A DNA stretch of 64,000 nt from Diphasiastrum complanatum (lineage: Eukaryota > Streptophyta > Lycopodiopsida > Lycopodiales > Lycopodiaceae): positions 23,052,326 through 23,116,325 of the forward strand of contig CM055108.1 of assembly GCA_029204225.1 (NCBI GenBank), written 5' to 3'. How positions within the stretch are numbered: the first letter of the stretch is position 1; every line of letters begins with the position of its first letter. The notes under the pieces are model-generated. The model was not told where the DNA came from. It did not search any database and saw only the letters and a list, made by a program, of their open reading frames with translations. A program made the position numbers and the translations under genes. Below, in pieces: positions 1 to 10,660 of this stretch.

Positions 1-1685
1 CTATCTAATCTTAGAACTTTGATCTTCCTACCTGTCTGATTTTTGACCAATGCTTTGAAGCTCTCGAGGTTGTCAAATACATCTGATTTCTTCTTCAAGA
101 AACAGATCCACGTCTTACGTGACATATCATCAATAAAGGTTATGAAATAAAAGGCTTTACCCAAGGACATGGTCCTCATAGGCCCGCATAAATGTGTGGA
201 TTAAATCCAAGATGTTCTTTGCTCTTGCAACACCACCTTTATTGAACTTATCTCGATGCTGCTTCCCATATACACAAGATTCGCACATCGATTTCAAATG
301 ATCTTCTATGGTTGGCAATCCTGTTACCATCTCCAATCTTCTCATCAAACTGAGGCTTCCAAAGTTCAAGTGACCAAGCCTCTTATGCCACAACTCAGTT
401 TGCAATGGAATGGACGATACAAGTCCATGTTGCCCCTTCATTGTAGCATTCAACTTGTACAATTTTGTATTGGGCTCTCTTATTCCATCCGCAATAACTT
501 TGAACTTTTGGTTCACATCTTTCACAAGCAACGATCATGGGCGAATTCTACTTTTAACTTTTGATCAGTAATGACTCCAACAGAAAGTAGATTTTTGGTA
601 TGTAAAATACCTCCCCGATCATCCTACTTTTGCTATTAGGTAGTTGGATTGAAACAGTGCCTATCCCCTTGATCTTGTACACTTCACCATTTGCTTGTGA
701 AACGGATGTTCCTTTATCCAATACTTTCAAGCTACTGAACCAATTCTTGTTACCTGTCATGTGTCTTGTGACTTCCAAGTCAATATACCATGCTTGATCA
801 TCTTGATTAGATGACAATGCAGATATGAAGATGCTAGAGTCTTCAATCTCACCCTCATCAACAAGGTTACCTGCTTGTTTTGGTTTCCCCTTGACTTGTT
901 CCACCAGGAATTTGCAACATTCACTCTTCCAATGGCCTTTTTTACCACAATGGAAGTACTTGCCTTTCTTCTTGGTCTTACTGGAAGATCCCTCATCCTC
1001 CTGAGACTTGGCAAATTGCTGCTGAGACTTCTTCTTGCCCTTGCCCTTGCCTTGATTTGGCGTGTCGCAAGTGCTTGATCGTCAGTATTTTGACTCTAGC
1101 TTTCACCATTTCTCACCGTTGCTCTTCATGCATCAAGATTCTTGTGAGCTCATTAAAGGTTGACAATCTTTCTCTTGATGCTATTCCGCTCACAAACATC
1201 TGATAGGATTCTGCAATGCCGCACACTACATTGTGCACCAACTCCACGTCACATATGCACTCACCAATAGAATGCAGTTCATCCCTCATTGTCTTGATTC
1301 TGGTTATGTACGTCTGAATGTGCTCTCCTTGCCCCATGCGAGCACTATTCAGCTTTGACTTCAGAAACATGATTCTTGACGGATTTGACGTCTCAAACTG
1401 CTCCTTTAGCACATCTCATGCCTACTTGGATGTAACAGCATCACAAATGTGGGTAATGATGTGGTCCTTCACTGACAAGTTAATAAAGGTCAAAGCTTTC
1501 CTCATCTTTTTATCGAACACTTTGATATCCGCTTCATTTGGTGGCCTTCTCTCATCACATATGATGACTTCCCACACATCTTTCTCCATCAATATGTTTT
1601 TCATTTTGAGTTTCCACACTGCATAGTTGGAAATCCCGTCCAATTTGCTACTTTCACTCAAAATGGACTCTCCCATGTTTGTCAT
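1..1685 (-). pseudogene. copia gag-pol relic (gag, zinc knuckle, protease, integrase N-terminus)
   Basis: Read on the minus strand, the order is gag (1,685 to about 1,113, starting MTNMGESILSESSKLDG), a zinc-knuckle region (about 1,000-900), aspartic protease (904-554) and the GAG-pre-integrase zinc region (531-157), where WHKRLGHL and CESC supply H and C ligands. The frame is broken several times. Gag has an in-frame TAG at 1,422-1,424 and a Trp codon changed to TGA just after it. The protease active site, normally D-S-G, reads D-L-E here, so the enzyme would be dead. A frameshift separates zinc knuckle from protease. The family A copy at 57.4 kb keeps D-S-G and shows the original order. Confidence 0.85.
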
Positions 1686-2820
1686 CGCAAAACTGCTTGA
1701 AACTTTCGCCGTAGGCTAAAAGCAGTATGCCGAGGCCAACAGTGATGTCAGAAGTTGAAAATAATGATCTGCACTTTTTTTCTTACCAGGCCACTCGCCG
1801 CTTTCCCACCAAATTTGAAAGCCAAATCGGCGTCGCCTTCCGAAATGCACTCAGTCGTCAACTCCCAACTACGTGCCCAGTGGAACGGTGAAATTACTTC
1901 TGGCGCACTCCGGACACTTTCTCCACTGTAATCACTCTGGTTTGCTATACTATACTTACAGGTACAGTCTGGGTGCCCTTCGTTTGGAGGTTATAGCCTT
2001 CCGTTTGGGTCAAAACGGGCAAAGGACCCAAAAATAGGGACTTTTCTAGTTTTTGAACTGTTTCTTCACCTTGAAGAAACTTCACTCTTCACTTGTGAAG
2101 GGGCCCAACTCTAGTTTCAGTATGAAAATTTTTAATGAGGTTGAAGGCCAAAATGCACTTCACTTCTTCAGGGCCCTCTTCAACAACCCTTCAGACTCCA
2201 TCCAATGGTTGATTCTGATCCAACTGTGTATATCCCTTCTGGGTAGCACAATTTGAGCCGTCGATCTTGTAACTTCTCTATCCAACAAATCTGAGCACTT
2301 TTGTGCACCAATGGAGAGTCTTATAGACGTTGTCCACTTCGAAACGCTATGGTTTCACCATGGTTCCACGCACGAACAGTCTGCGACCTCCCTGTCTACG
2401 ATCGCGCCTCCCCAAGCTGGTTTTTGCTTGATCTATTTTGTTTTTGGATCGATTTGAGCACGATCTGAGGCTCGAGCAGGATTGCCCTACTGATACCAAA
2501 TCTGTAGAGTGTTCAATCATGAAATTTCGTGGAGAAATGGTGATTTTAGCTCAACTTGACAAAGTGGCTTTTTTTTTTCACCTTTTACCGCAAATCTGCT
2601 AGGTTAACTGTCTGAAGACAAATCTCTGACATAAACCTCAGAATCTCTCCATGGTTGGTTGACAATGTAATTAGCTTTCATCCTGTCCTTACGGCATCCA
2701 AAACGGTGCACAAACAATGAAGAAATCACTAGTTATGTATAAAAAACCGTAACCCCAAACCTGGTTTCAATTTTCAATTGGCTTCAAAATTGTCAATTTT
2801 TCACCAAATTTTTCCCTATC
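1..2820 (-). mobile_element. Ty1/copia family A, decayed copy cut by window edge
   Basis: This minus-strand copia fragment matches the plus-strand family A copy at about 56,276-59,098 through the leader, gag, protease and the first part of integrase. About 1.1 kb between 1,686 and 2,820 is the non-coding leader upstream of gag. It aligns in reverse complement with 56,276-57,397, for example the segment around 2,505-2,575 with 56,520-56,600. Similarity stops near 2,820, before any primer-binding site or LTR, so the 5' end is missing. The 3' part lies beyond position 1. Family assignment is by direct comparison inside the window. Confidence 0.85.
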
Positions 2821-3490
2821 TAATTTTGAGCAAGCCTGAGCACTTCAGGTAGCACAAAAATATAAGAGCTCTGATTCTTATTGGTCATAGATAGCTCCAT
2901 TCCACAACTTCATTCCATCAGACTTCAATAATAAACGATATTTTTGCCAGTTCACAGCTAAGAATTGTTGTTTTCTCAGTTGGCACTGTGAACTTTTTTA
3001 TACTTTGGCTGCTGCCCTTGCTTGGTATATCTGACTCCTTAACATAATTTACAAAACTGTTTCAACATACTGCAGGGCTGCATTTGTCGATTTTGATCCT
3101 GTTGTGGTGTCAAAAACGAGAAAAAGATTCTTTTCTTGGCATTTAATAGCAATTTATCCCAACCTGAGGCAAAAATTTGTGGTGCTATCAATGGATCAAA
3201 CTTGGCCGCTATTATCTTTCTCCCTTTCCTCCCACGTCGCCGTTGGAACAAGTGGATCAAACTTGGGCGCTATCATCTTCCTCCCTTTTTGTAGTAAGCT
3301 TTTATTGTACTACCCACTTCTTTTCTATTCCCGTTGGTGGAAACTGTTGGGCGATTATTACATTAGTGAGGGCTCCCTTATTATTTAGCACACTGGTCTC
3401 TATCGCTCATGTGCACACATAATTGAGTACATTCGAATTTGAGCTTTTTTTTATTAATATAGATGATGAGATATTGAAAGCAGGTTGGAT
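2821..3490. other. no gene recognised; small 61-bp duplication
   Basis: I see no supported gene. Short ORFs on both strands overlap each other and have no recognisable domain. A segment beginning GGATCAAACTTGG at 3,193 recurs at 3,254 with a few differences, so a 61-bp unit is duplicated in tandem. Confidence 0.4.
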
Positions 3491-3831
3491 ACAAGCCAAA
3501 AATGATTAGAGCTTTGATTAACATGAAAAAGCACTCTGACATTCCCGACAAAGTCATTGGCTTTGGCATCCTGGGTCAATCTGGCACATGACAAAGCTAT
3601 AGTTAACTCCAAATCTTTTTTAGATATTGCCTGCCCAAAATCGAAAAACAAGCCAAAAATGACAAAGAGCTTTGATTAACATGAAAAACCACTCTAACAT
3701 TCTCAAAAAAGTCATTGGCTTCGGCATCTATGCTTAATCTGGCACATGACAAATCTATAATTAACTCCAATTCTTTTTTAGATATTGCCTGCCGAAAATC
3801 GAAAACAAACCAAAAAATGATTAGAGCTCTG
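3491..3831. repeat. 157-bp tandem repeat, two full units plus a partial third
   Basis: Units start at 3,491, 3,648 and 3,805, each with ACAAGCCAAA or a near-match, giving a period of exactly 157 bp twice. Each full unit contains the same run of words, such as GCTTTGATTAACATGAAAAA, then TCATTGGCTT, then TCTGGCACATGACAAA and TTTTTAGATATTGCCTGCC. The copies differ by scattered substitutions. The minus-strand ORFs at 3,454-3,893 simply follow this repeat and are probably not genes. Confidence 0.85.
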
Positions 3832-4531
3832 CCATAGCCATTGCAAGAGCAAATTACGTAATTATGCCTGTAGGCTGTAGATAAGGTAGGCACAAGCTTG
3901 AGATAGAAAAAAGAAGGTACTAATTTGCTTGAGATAGAAACTTACATAAAACAACTAATAAGGCTCCACAAAAAAAGTTGATGGGTTCGAGAAAACTAGC
4001 TCCAAATTCAAATCTTCCACAACTACAACTGCGATAAAGATTGTGATTTTAATATATCCTCCCATTCCGGTTAATGCCATTTATAACTGTCAGTTCTCAG
4101 GTACTCAAAATTTTCCTATGTTGATTTAACCGTCGATATATAAAACTTCCAGAAAACTTTAATTTTGATGTCTTTTAGGGCTATTTATCAGGTTTTCATA
4201 GTTGTACAGATTATGAGGTACAAGTACAAATACCTTAAACATTGTAAAATTACGGATGTTACTCCCAACAGTTGGGGAAGTTAGAAAGTCACATGATATC
4301 AAGTCGTGTCAGAAATTTAGTATGAAAATCATGTGATGTATTTCAAGCTTTTTATAGGTCTAATATGTCCCTATGCTTGAAACATTATACTCATATTAAC
4401 TTATCTCTTGTCTTGATATTTACATGAAACAAGTAGTGAACAATGTTACACCAATAAAGGTGGAACTGTTTGTTTGAGAAGCCTCATAATTCGGGATTAG
4501 ACAAAAAAGAAATATACATGATGTTAGAATG

Positions 4532-4558
4532 AACCCCCACCCCCCCCCCCAAAAAAAA

Positions 4559-4599
<41 letters not shown>
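4532..4599. repeat. compound C-run, A-run and (CT)17 microsatellite
   Basis: A cytosine-rich run is followed directly by about 14 A and then by CT repeats from 4,565 to 4,599. Confidence 0.95.
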
Positions 4600-4600
<1 letters not shown>

Positions 4601-4720
4601 TAGAACTGATTTACAGATTCAACTGCATTTTCACATCATGCACTAAGGTTGCAGCAACAACATACATGAGGATGGATGATGTAAATCTACAAGGGCTAAT
4701 CAAGAGAGAGCCATACATGA

Positions 4721-4843
4721 GGAGCTGGAGCTGCAAGTGGAAATTATGGTGGAGCTAGAAATGGAGATGGAGTTTATGCTGGATCTAGAGATGGAGTTTA
4801 TGCGCCTGAAGCTGGAGTTGGAGCTGGAGAAAATTACATTTAT
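4721..4843 (+). repeat. GGAGCT-type low-complexity stretch with a glycine-rich frame
   Basis: Degenerate GGAGCT/GGAGAT hexamers fill this stretch. One plus frame reads as about 40 codons rich in Gly, Ala and Tyr, of the G-A-G-A-A-S-G-N-Y-G-G type. A stop codon at 4,718-4,720 lies directly before it and no start codon is present. Another frame reads as Glu/Leu/Met-rich. It could be a relic of a glycine-rich cell-wall protein exon, but a minisatellite alone explains it. Confidence 0.5.
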
Positions 4844-5517
4844 GTTTTTTTATGTTTCTTTGTGAATGTGTTTATGTTCAAAGCGCCCATCACCCATAGG
4901 CTAGGAGCTCTTTCACCCTCATTTGTTTACAACATCAAAGAAACCATAGGCATGTGCATGCAATGGCCTCTCCCATGTACAAACCTCTGTAAACAATGTT
5001 AAGTATTTGTTATGTTTATGTTTTTTATTTGTTCGTGTATGTGTTTGGGGTAAAGCGTGGGCGATGCTTGACAAATATGGGAGCTCAATCCATATGCAAA
5101 CAAGTAAATAAGTGTGTAACATATACAATTATAAAGGTAAAAAGTGGGTTGCAATGAACTGCAAAAATATCAAAAACCATATGAGTACACGATCACAACT
5201 CGTAGAACCTGTAGTAGGCCTAGAAGTCTAGAACCGAATGTGCCGGAAATCTATTGATATTGTTTTGAGGCAGTTAAAAATATTTCATCATCCACAAGTC
5301 TAAGAATCTATTATACGTTGTCTACAACTTAGCCGTTAATTATCGGAATTCTATGGTCCTATCATACTTCCAATGATATCGGGTGGTAATATTGGGTGTG
5401 TTAGAATGATGAATGACTACAATTGTGGTTTATTGGCTGGTATATAAAATAGAATACACATAGATGTTCAATTGGGTATTTGGTTTGATGTGTTGCAATG
5501 TCCTATAGTACGTGAAA

Positions 5518-6603
5518 ATGTCGGAAACAAGTGACAGTGTGATTAATTTGGAACCACGACAAATGGAAGACATCCAGAAGAGTCCAGAATATGAAAGACG
5601 TAATGTATGGGAGAATGAGCAAATGAGGGATGATGGCATCGGTATTGAGTGCACAAGGAATGCATTGCGAAAGAGGGGTTTAGCTACTTCAGAAGGAGTG
5701 CATATAAATCTCCCCTACCGAACGCTAGAAATGGAGTCAAGATGTGAGCGGATAAAGACGCTTGCACGACAAAGAAGTGCCAAAAGAAGGATAATGAATG
5801 ATAATATGCCAGATATGAGAATATGTTCAACCACTGCAAGTGTAATGCCGAAGCAGATAGGAAGCAACCCCTCTTATACAACACTTTATGTGGAATCAAG
5901 GTCGGAAAAGAAGAGAAGACTTGCTCGCCGACGACAAGCGAAGCATAAGGTTGTAACATTACTATTTCATGTAGAAAGTAGAACAATGGAAATGGGTAAT
6001 GTAGCAGACTTGGTTCAAGAAGTCTCACCTGTAGAGACATCTTCTACTTTTCAAATAACACCTTCAATTGGTTCTGAGGTCAACGTTGGAATATCAGAAA
6101 CAAGAGTGCACTCTACAATGACAACGGTGACACCAGAGCAAATACGATACCATCCTTCCTACAAAACGCCTGATGTGGAATCAAGGTTGGAAAAGAGGAG
6201 AAGACTTGCCAGACGTAGGTGTGCAAAGCAAAGAGTTTTGGAATCACTCTTTCGATTGGAGAGTATGACAGAGATTTATGTAAGAAGCACTGAGCCTTGT
6301 AGTCTTGACCTTGCTCTTCAAAGAAGAAGAAGAAGTGCAATGCCTAGAATGTTTAAAGTTGCTCGCTCTGGGAAAACTGCCACATATCATGATTTTGGAT
6401 GGATGAGATTTACATGTTCATCTTGTTTAGCCTTAAAATCGAAAACTAAGATGAATGGTTCATCTTGTTGCATGAGAGGAAAGGTGAAACTTCCATTGCT
6501 ACCTCCTCCACCTGAGGTACTTTTGAGACTTTACACATGTGATAGCGAGGAAGGACTTCATTTCAAAATCCATTACAATGACATGATAATAATCCAAACA
6601 TAA
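5518..6603 (+). pseudogene. Helitron Rep/Hel N-terminal ORF (basic repeats plus Cys-rich GKV..LP motif)
   Basis: An open frame of about 361 codons runs from the first in-frame ATG at 5,518. The C-terminal 80 residues carry the signature that precedes the Rep domain in plant Helitron helicase proteins: a CSSC pair, then CCMRGKVKLPLLPPPPEVLLRL, and a final F-K-I-H-Y-N. The N-terminal half holds three basic modules of the form E-S-R-x-E-x-x-R-R-L-A-R-R-R-x-A-K at roughly residues 75-95, 125-150 and 215-240. The last two are each preceded by a P-x-Q-I-x-x-x-P-S-Y motif. They resemble STPR-type DNA-binding repeats, which is inference. The frame stops where Rep should begin, so this is a truncated piece. 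It lies on the opposite strand to the Helitron at 7.4-16.2 kb and overlaps its first residues by about ten, so I treat it as a separate copy. Confidence 0.75.
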
Positions 6604-6682
6604 TAGTTAACACAAGAATAAAAGAGGTGGGACCTACAATGTGATTGTACGGTTCAGCAACAATTAAATCCAATAAAATATC

Positions 6683-6944
6683 TCAATGCATGTATACGTG
6701 TTGCACATTTGCAAGGTATTCGTCGTTTTGGTCGATCTTGAAATCATGGATCCTTCCTTTCCAATGGTAGTCTTGGCTGTTTTGCTTTCTCTTTGCAACC
6801 TTGTGAGTTCCTTTGCCCGATGGTTGCATGTAAACCCAGTCAAAAGTTGAGAACGTATGGGGCACCCAGTGCTCATTGGAATCTTTGATGTGTGCAACAA
6901 TGAAAGCTAGTTGATTCTTGGGCTTCCTTGATTGAGTAGAGGCC
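6683..6944 (-). CDS. hypothetical protein, 87 residues
   Basis: This small ORF runs from an ATG at 6,944 and begins MASTQSRKPKNQLAFIV. It is basic, rich in Lys, His and Trp, and has no domain I recognise. A long CT tract on the same strand lies just upstream (7,136-7,054), as is common in plant 5' untranslated regions, and that is the only support beyond the frame itself. It lies between the Helitron N-terminal ORF and a candidate Helitron terminus, so it could be cargo, a first exon or chance. Confidence 0.25.
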
Positions 6945-7048
6945 ATAAGGGATGATGTAATGATAATGTAGGATATGTGAAATAGTGTGTGAGATCTTCA
7001 AATAAGGTGAACCAAAACAAAAAAAAATAGAATATTTGTGGAGTATAC

Positions 7049-7053
<5 letters not shown>

Positions 7054-7101
<48 letters not shown>

Positions 7102-7103
7102 AC

Positions 7104-7136
<33 letters not shown>
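7054..7136. repeat. (GA)n microsatellite in two blocks
   Basis: (GA)23 at 7,054-7,099 and a second GA block at 7,109-7,136 are separated by CTACAAAAT. The flank TACAAAATGAGA occurs before both blocks, suggesting a tandem duplication. Confidence 0.95.
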
Positions 7137-7139
<3 letters not shown>

Positions 7140-7502
7140 GAGATACAAACTTGTGAACATTCAAAATTTAAAATAAGGACTAGGCTCACTTAGCATATGG
7201 TTTCTAGTTGATGTTAACTTGTAGCCATAGTTATTGCTTTATAGGGTTAATGTAGGGTTAATGTTAGAGGTGTACTTTGTGGGCCCTCACTTGATTTAAT
7301 CTGCACCATTGAATTTGCCATGTCATATGAACCATTCTCTCTCAGTTGTCAATATTCTATTCGTACACATGTCATCATTAACACTAATTATAATTAGTGA
7401 AGAGGCCCTTTTTGAGTCCAAAAAGGGCTCTAATGCAAGCGCCCCTCACGGATCGCTTGCGGTGGCCTAGTCAGTATCATTACCTGCACTCATCTAGAAA
7501 GC
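7137..7502. other. candidate Helitron 3' end (hairpin plus CTAA) and an 18-bp palindrome
   Basis: A hairpin lies at 7,406-7,427: CCCTTTTTG, a 4-nt loop and CAAAAAGGG. The stem can be extended by GAG/CTC with one bulged base. On the minus strand it is followed within 8 nt by CTAA and then T (7,397-7,393), matching the plant Helitron rule of a hairpin, then CTRR, then insertion before T. A perfect 18-bp palindrome, CACTAATTATAATTAGTG, overlaps this point at 7,382-7,399. The helicase C-terminus that should lie before the end is missing. No gene was seen in the remainder. Confidence 0.35.
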
Positions 7503-8519
7503 CTAGTAGTCAAAATGCCCACCGTTCTCCCCATCCGCTAGCTCATCTCCAAAAGAAACACTCGTGCAAAAATCATGGTGCATATAGGTTTCCTCTCTAC
7601 CATCTCCAACTCTCAAGAGAAACTCAGCAAAGTCAACCTGCTCATTTACGTCACTTCCTTCCAATCCCATTACTCTCATGTTTGTTTTCAACCAATGTAC
7701 TTCAACATCTTTCCACAACTGTGAAAACCTAAGTGATGCAGATACTATTTGTGCATGACTACCTCTTCTTACCACAGACAAAATTTGCCGAAAATCTCCA
7801 CCAAGAACAACTGTTATTCCACCAAAAGGAGCATCTGATGATAACAGATCACAAAGAGTTCTATCAACACTCTCCAATGTGTGTTTGTGCATCATTGGAG
7901 CCTCATCCCACACTATCAGACGACATGCGATTATGAGTTTACCCAACTCACTCTGTTTCAATATACCACAAGTAGATGTTTTGTGCAAATCCTTTGGAGG
8001 AATTTTAAATCGAGAGTGAGCTGTTTGGCCACCTTTCATGAATAAAGCTGCTATTCCTGACGATGCAACAACACCATCCTCTGGCACGTACGCAAGAAAG
8101 CATAACATTGTACAAATATGTTTTTCCTGTCCCACTAGGCCCATCTACAAAAAACAATCCACCATTTCTCTCCAAAACATGCCCATAAATAACCCGCTCA
8201 AAAATGCTTCTTTGTTCAACATCTAGTCTCGCCATTAGACCTCCACCTCTTCCATCCTCTCATCCACAAACACTTCCTCCTGAAAAAGAGGAGAAAAATC
8301 TATGTCCAACGCAGGAACCTCAAATCCAAAGTTTGACAGAGATTTACCTGCAGCTTGCATATGTCTTTCAACGTCAACAGTACGTCTACCTGTAATGATT
8401 GGATTTACAACACCAACTCCACCATTTGATCCACCATATTCACCCAAGGCATAATCTTCCACCATAAAATACTCCAAGGACTTCCACAAACTTACAGGAT
8501 CAACAGATGCACAAGTATC
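7503..8519 (-). pseudogene. Helitron PIF1-family helicase, partial and frameshifted
   Basis: On the minus strand the first frame (8,519-8,235) reads D-P-V-S-L-W-K-S-L-E-Y-F-M-V-E-D-Y, the link between Rep and helicase. The next frame (8,235-8,005) carries Walker A, VDGPSGTGKTYLYN. After a frameshift the third (8,144-7,503) has Walker B as IVWDEAPMM, then VVLGGDFRQILSVV and W-L-K-T-N-M-R. These are motifs of the PIF1 superfamily 1B helicases fused to Rep in Helitrons. The C-terminal third, including the arginine-finger motifs, is absent. The 5' boundary at 8,519/8,520 is an inversion breakpoint. Confidence 0.85.
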
Positions 8520-9870
8520 CATCTATTACCAAGAACTTGCTTAGTGTGAGTCAAATGCTAAGTAAGGGCCTCAAGGTGGAGTTTGATGGAGATGCTTGTT
8601 TGATCAAAAGGAAGGATGTCTTGATTGGTAAAGGTAAAAGGCAAGGGAAGTTGTTCAAACTTGATGCTTGTGTTATTTCTAACCAAGTTGGATGTGTTGC
8701 AAGAGAGCATATTTCTATTCAAGAGGTTTGGCACAAAAGGATGGGACACCTCAACTTCAAGTCATTGGAGTTAATGGCAAGGAAGAAGGTTGTGATTGGT
8801 CTTCCAAGTTCTTTAAGTAATGACAAGCATGTTTGTGAGTCTTGTGCTTTGTCTAAGTCACATAGACTACCTTATACTAGATCTATTTCTAGATCTACAA
8901 AGCCTTTCCAACTTGTACATTCGAATATTCATGGATTTACTACAATTAGCAATAGTGGAGCTAAGATGTATGTACATTCATTGATGATTTTAGTAGATTT
9001 TGTTGGATCTATCTACTAAAGAGCAAGGATGAAGTGTATGATGTCTTTGTCAAGTTCAAGAATGCAAGGGAGAACCAATTTTTCACAAAGATCAAGTGCT
9101 TGAGAGGTGACAATGGTGGTGAGTACATATCTAACAAGTTCAAGGCCTTTTGTGATGAGCCTGGGACCAAGAGGGAGTATACAACATCAAGGACCCCACA
9201 ACAAAATGGAGTGGCTAAAAGGAAGAATAGGATTTTATGTGAAAGTGCTAAAGCTATGAGGTTAAGTGCTAATCTTGACAAACCATTTCGGGATCAAGCT
9301 TTGTTGTGTGCCAATTTCTTGTGCAATAGGTGGCCGAGTGTTATTTTGGATGGAAGGATACTTTTTGAGATGCTATTCAAGAGGAGGCCGATTGTCAACT
9401 TTCTAAGAACCTTTGGATGCACATGCTATGTCAACATTACTCTTGATGATAGGACCAAGGAGGATCCATCTTCAAGAAGAGGTATTTTTGTTGGACAAGT
9501 GAGGTGAGTAAAGCCTACAAGGTTTACATTCCTTCTACTAACAAAGTGATTGCTGGTAGAGATGTCATTTTTTATGAGGGGAACATTCCAAAGGTGTCTT
9601 CAAACATGATTTATGGTAGAGTGTATGGATCTAACATTCTTGATGTTGATGAGAAGGATCTTACTTTGGATGGTGGTGATGATGGACCTTCATCAAGTCA
9701 AAAGCCAAGGAGAACATCAAGAGAAAGACAAGTACCTTCAAGGCTCATATATGATCAAAAGGGTAAGCAAGTAGTTTTTGGAAATTATGTGCTTTCCTAA
9801 CCTCTTTGGATGAGCCTACAAGTGTAGATCAAGCAAGGAAAGAAGAGGAGTGGATCCAAGCAATGGATCT
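8520..9870 (+). pseudogene. copia integrase (family B) with damaged catalytic residues
   Basis: The relic runs from the end of protease (SITKNLLSVSQMLSKG) through the GAG-pre-integrase zinc region (WHKRMGHLNFKSLE ... CESCALSK) to the integrase core. The first catalytic Asp appears as Asn (VHSNIHGF, where the 46.7-kb copy has HSDIHGF). The second is kept in G-D-N-G-G-E-Y. The Glu of N-G-V-A-E-R-K is Lys. The frame breaks near 9,019 and 9,507. The tail at 9,504-9,800 matches the integrase C-terminus and linker. The reading then enters W-I-Q-A-M-D-L-E-Y, the start of reverse transcriptase, and stops at a TAA near 9,878. Confidence 0.85.
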
Positions 9871-9886
9871 TGAGTATTAATCTCTT

Positions 9887-10651
9887 ATGAAGAGTGGAAC
9901 ATCTTTTGGAAGATCTTCTTGTGTGCATGGAGCTATGCAAGTGGATGGATGTTATCTTGTTGTAAACTCAAGTAATGGATCTGGAAAACAAAGTTTGTTT
10001 AATGACTTTGATGTTCAAGTTGAAGATCAAGAGGTTGATCTCAAAGCGCTTCAACTAGTCAAAAGGAAAGGTGGCATTTTGGAGCTAGTCAAGAGCATTA
10101 AAGGAGAGATAATTGGCAAAGATGTTATGGATCTATTTTTGCAGCATATTGAAGGCTCAAGTAAGGTCAAAGGATCAGCAAGGAAGTGTTGTTCAAGTTT
10201 ACTTTACTTTTTCTATCTCATGTTTGAGCATTTTCATGTGGATGTGTGCAAATTGTCAAGATATGGAAAAACTAGCTACGTTGGTGAGCATTGTTTTGAT
10301 GTTGGATTTGTACTAGAATTCTTGGCTGGTTTTGCTGATGGAAATGAAGCTATTGGAGGTTCATTAACTCGCTCATTCATGGTCAAGTCATCAAGTGATG
10401 ATGGCATCTTATGGCAAGATGAAGATGGAGGCTCATTCATGGAGTATTATGGTGGATACAAGGCAACAAAGGACAAAGAAGGAGGAGACATGCAAGCAAA
10501 TGTTGATCACTCACATTTATTGTTTGTTTGTTGTATTTTTCCAGAGAGTTTGGAGCTGGAAGCATGGTGGAATCATTTCATTTACATTCTATTTGATTCT
10601 TCATGTTCTAGTCACATTTTGACATGTAAAATTGATGTAAGAAATAGTTAA
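9887..10651 (+). CDS. unrecognised 254-codon ORF in place of reverse transcriptase (family B)
   Basis: This open frame takes the place where the rest of reverse transcriptase and most of RNase H should be. The first few residues (MKSGTSFG) may still be the RT start (S-L-M-K-x-G-T). The remainder has none of the RT motifs (no YVDD, no DVKTAFLNG). It is rich in Ser, Gly, Asp and Val, with a Cys-containing hydrophobic stretch near residues 105-120. A piece of it, around VDHSHLLFVCCIF to ILFDSSC (10,500-10,605), recurs upstream of the RNase H tail of another family B copy at 55.6-55.8 kb. The substitution is therefore a property of the family and not a local accident. It may be captured host sequence or a non-coding LARD-like interior that happens to be open. 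Function unknown. Confidence 0.45.
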   Translation: MKSGTSFGRSSCVHGAMQVDGCYLVVNSSNGSGKQSLFNDFDVQVEDQEVDLKALQLVKRKGGILELVKSIKGEIIGKDVMDLFLQHIEGSSKVKGSARKCCSSLLYFFYLMFEHFHVDVCKLSRYGKTSYVGEHCFDVGFVLEFLAGFADGNEAIGGSLTRSFMVKSSSDDGILWQDEDGGSFMEYYGGYKATKDKEGGDMQANVDHSHLLFVCCIFPESLELEAWWNHFIYILFDSSCSSHILTCKIDVRNS

Positions 10652-10660
10652 GCATCCCGA

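Larger units (their letters stand above)
3832..5517. other. no gene recognised; low-complexity DNA
   Basis: Apart from the simple repeats listed separately (4,532-4,599 and 4,721-4,843) I see no gene. The 69-codon minus ORF at 4,919-5,128 has no recognisable feature. Confidence 0.4.

Noticed and set aside
3454-3893. Two related minus ORFs of 65 and 96 codons, apparently paralogous
   Set aside because: The similarity comes from the 157-bp DNA repeat. Frames start and stop at arbitrary points of the unit.
7397-8395. Plus-strand ORFs over the helicase region
   Set aside because: They are antisense to the minus-strand PIF1 helicase motifs, which are clear.
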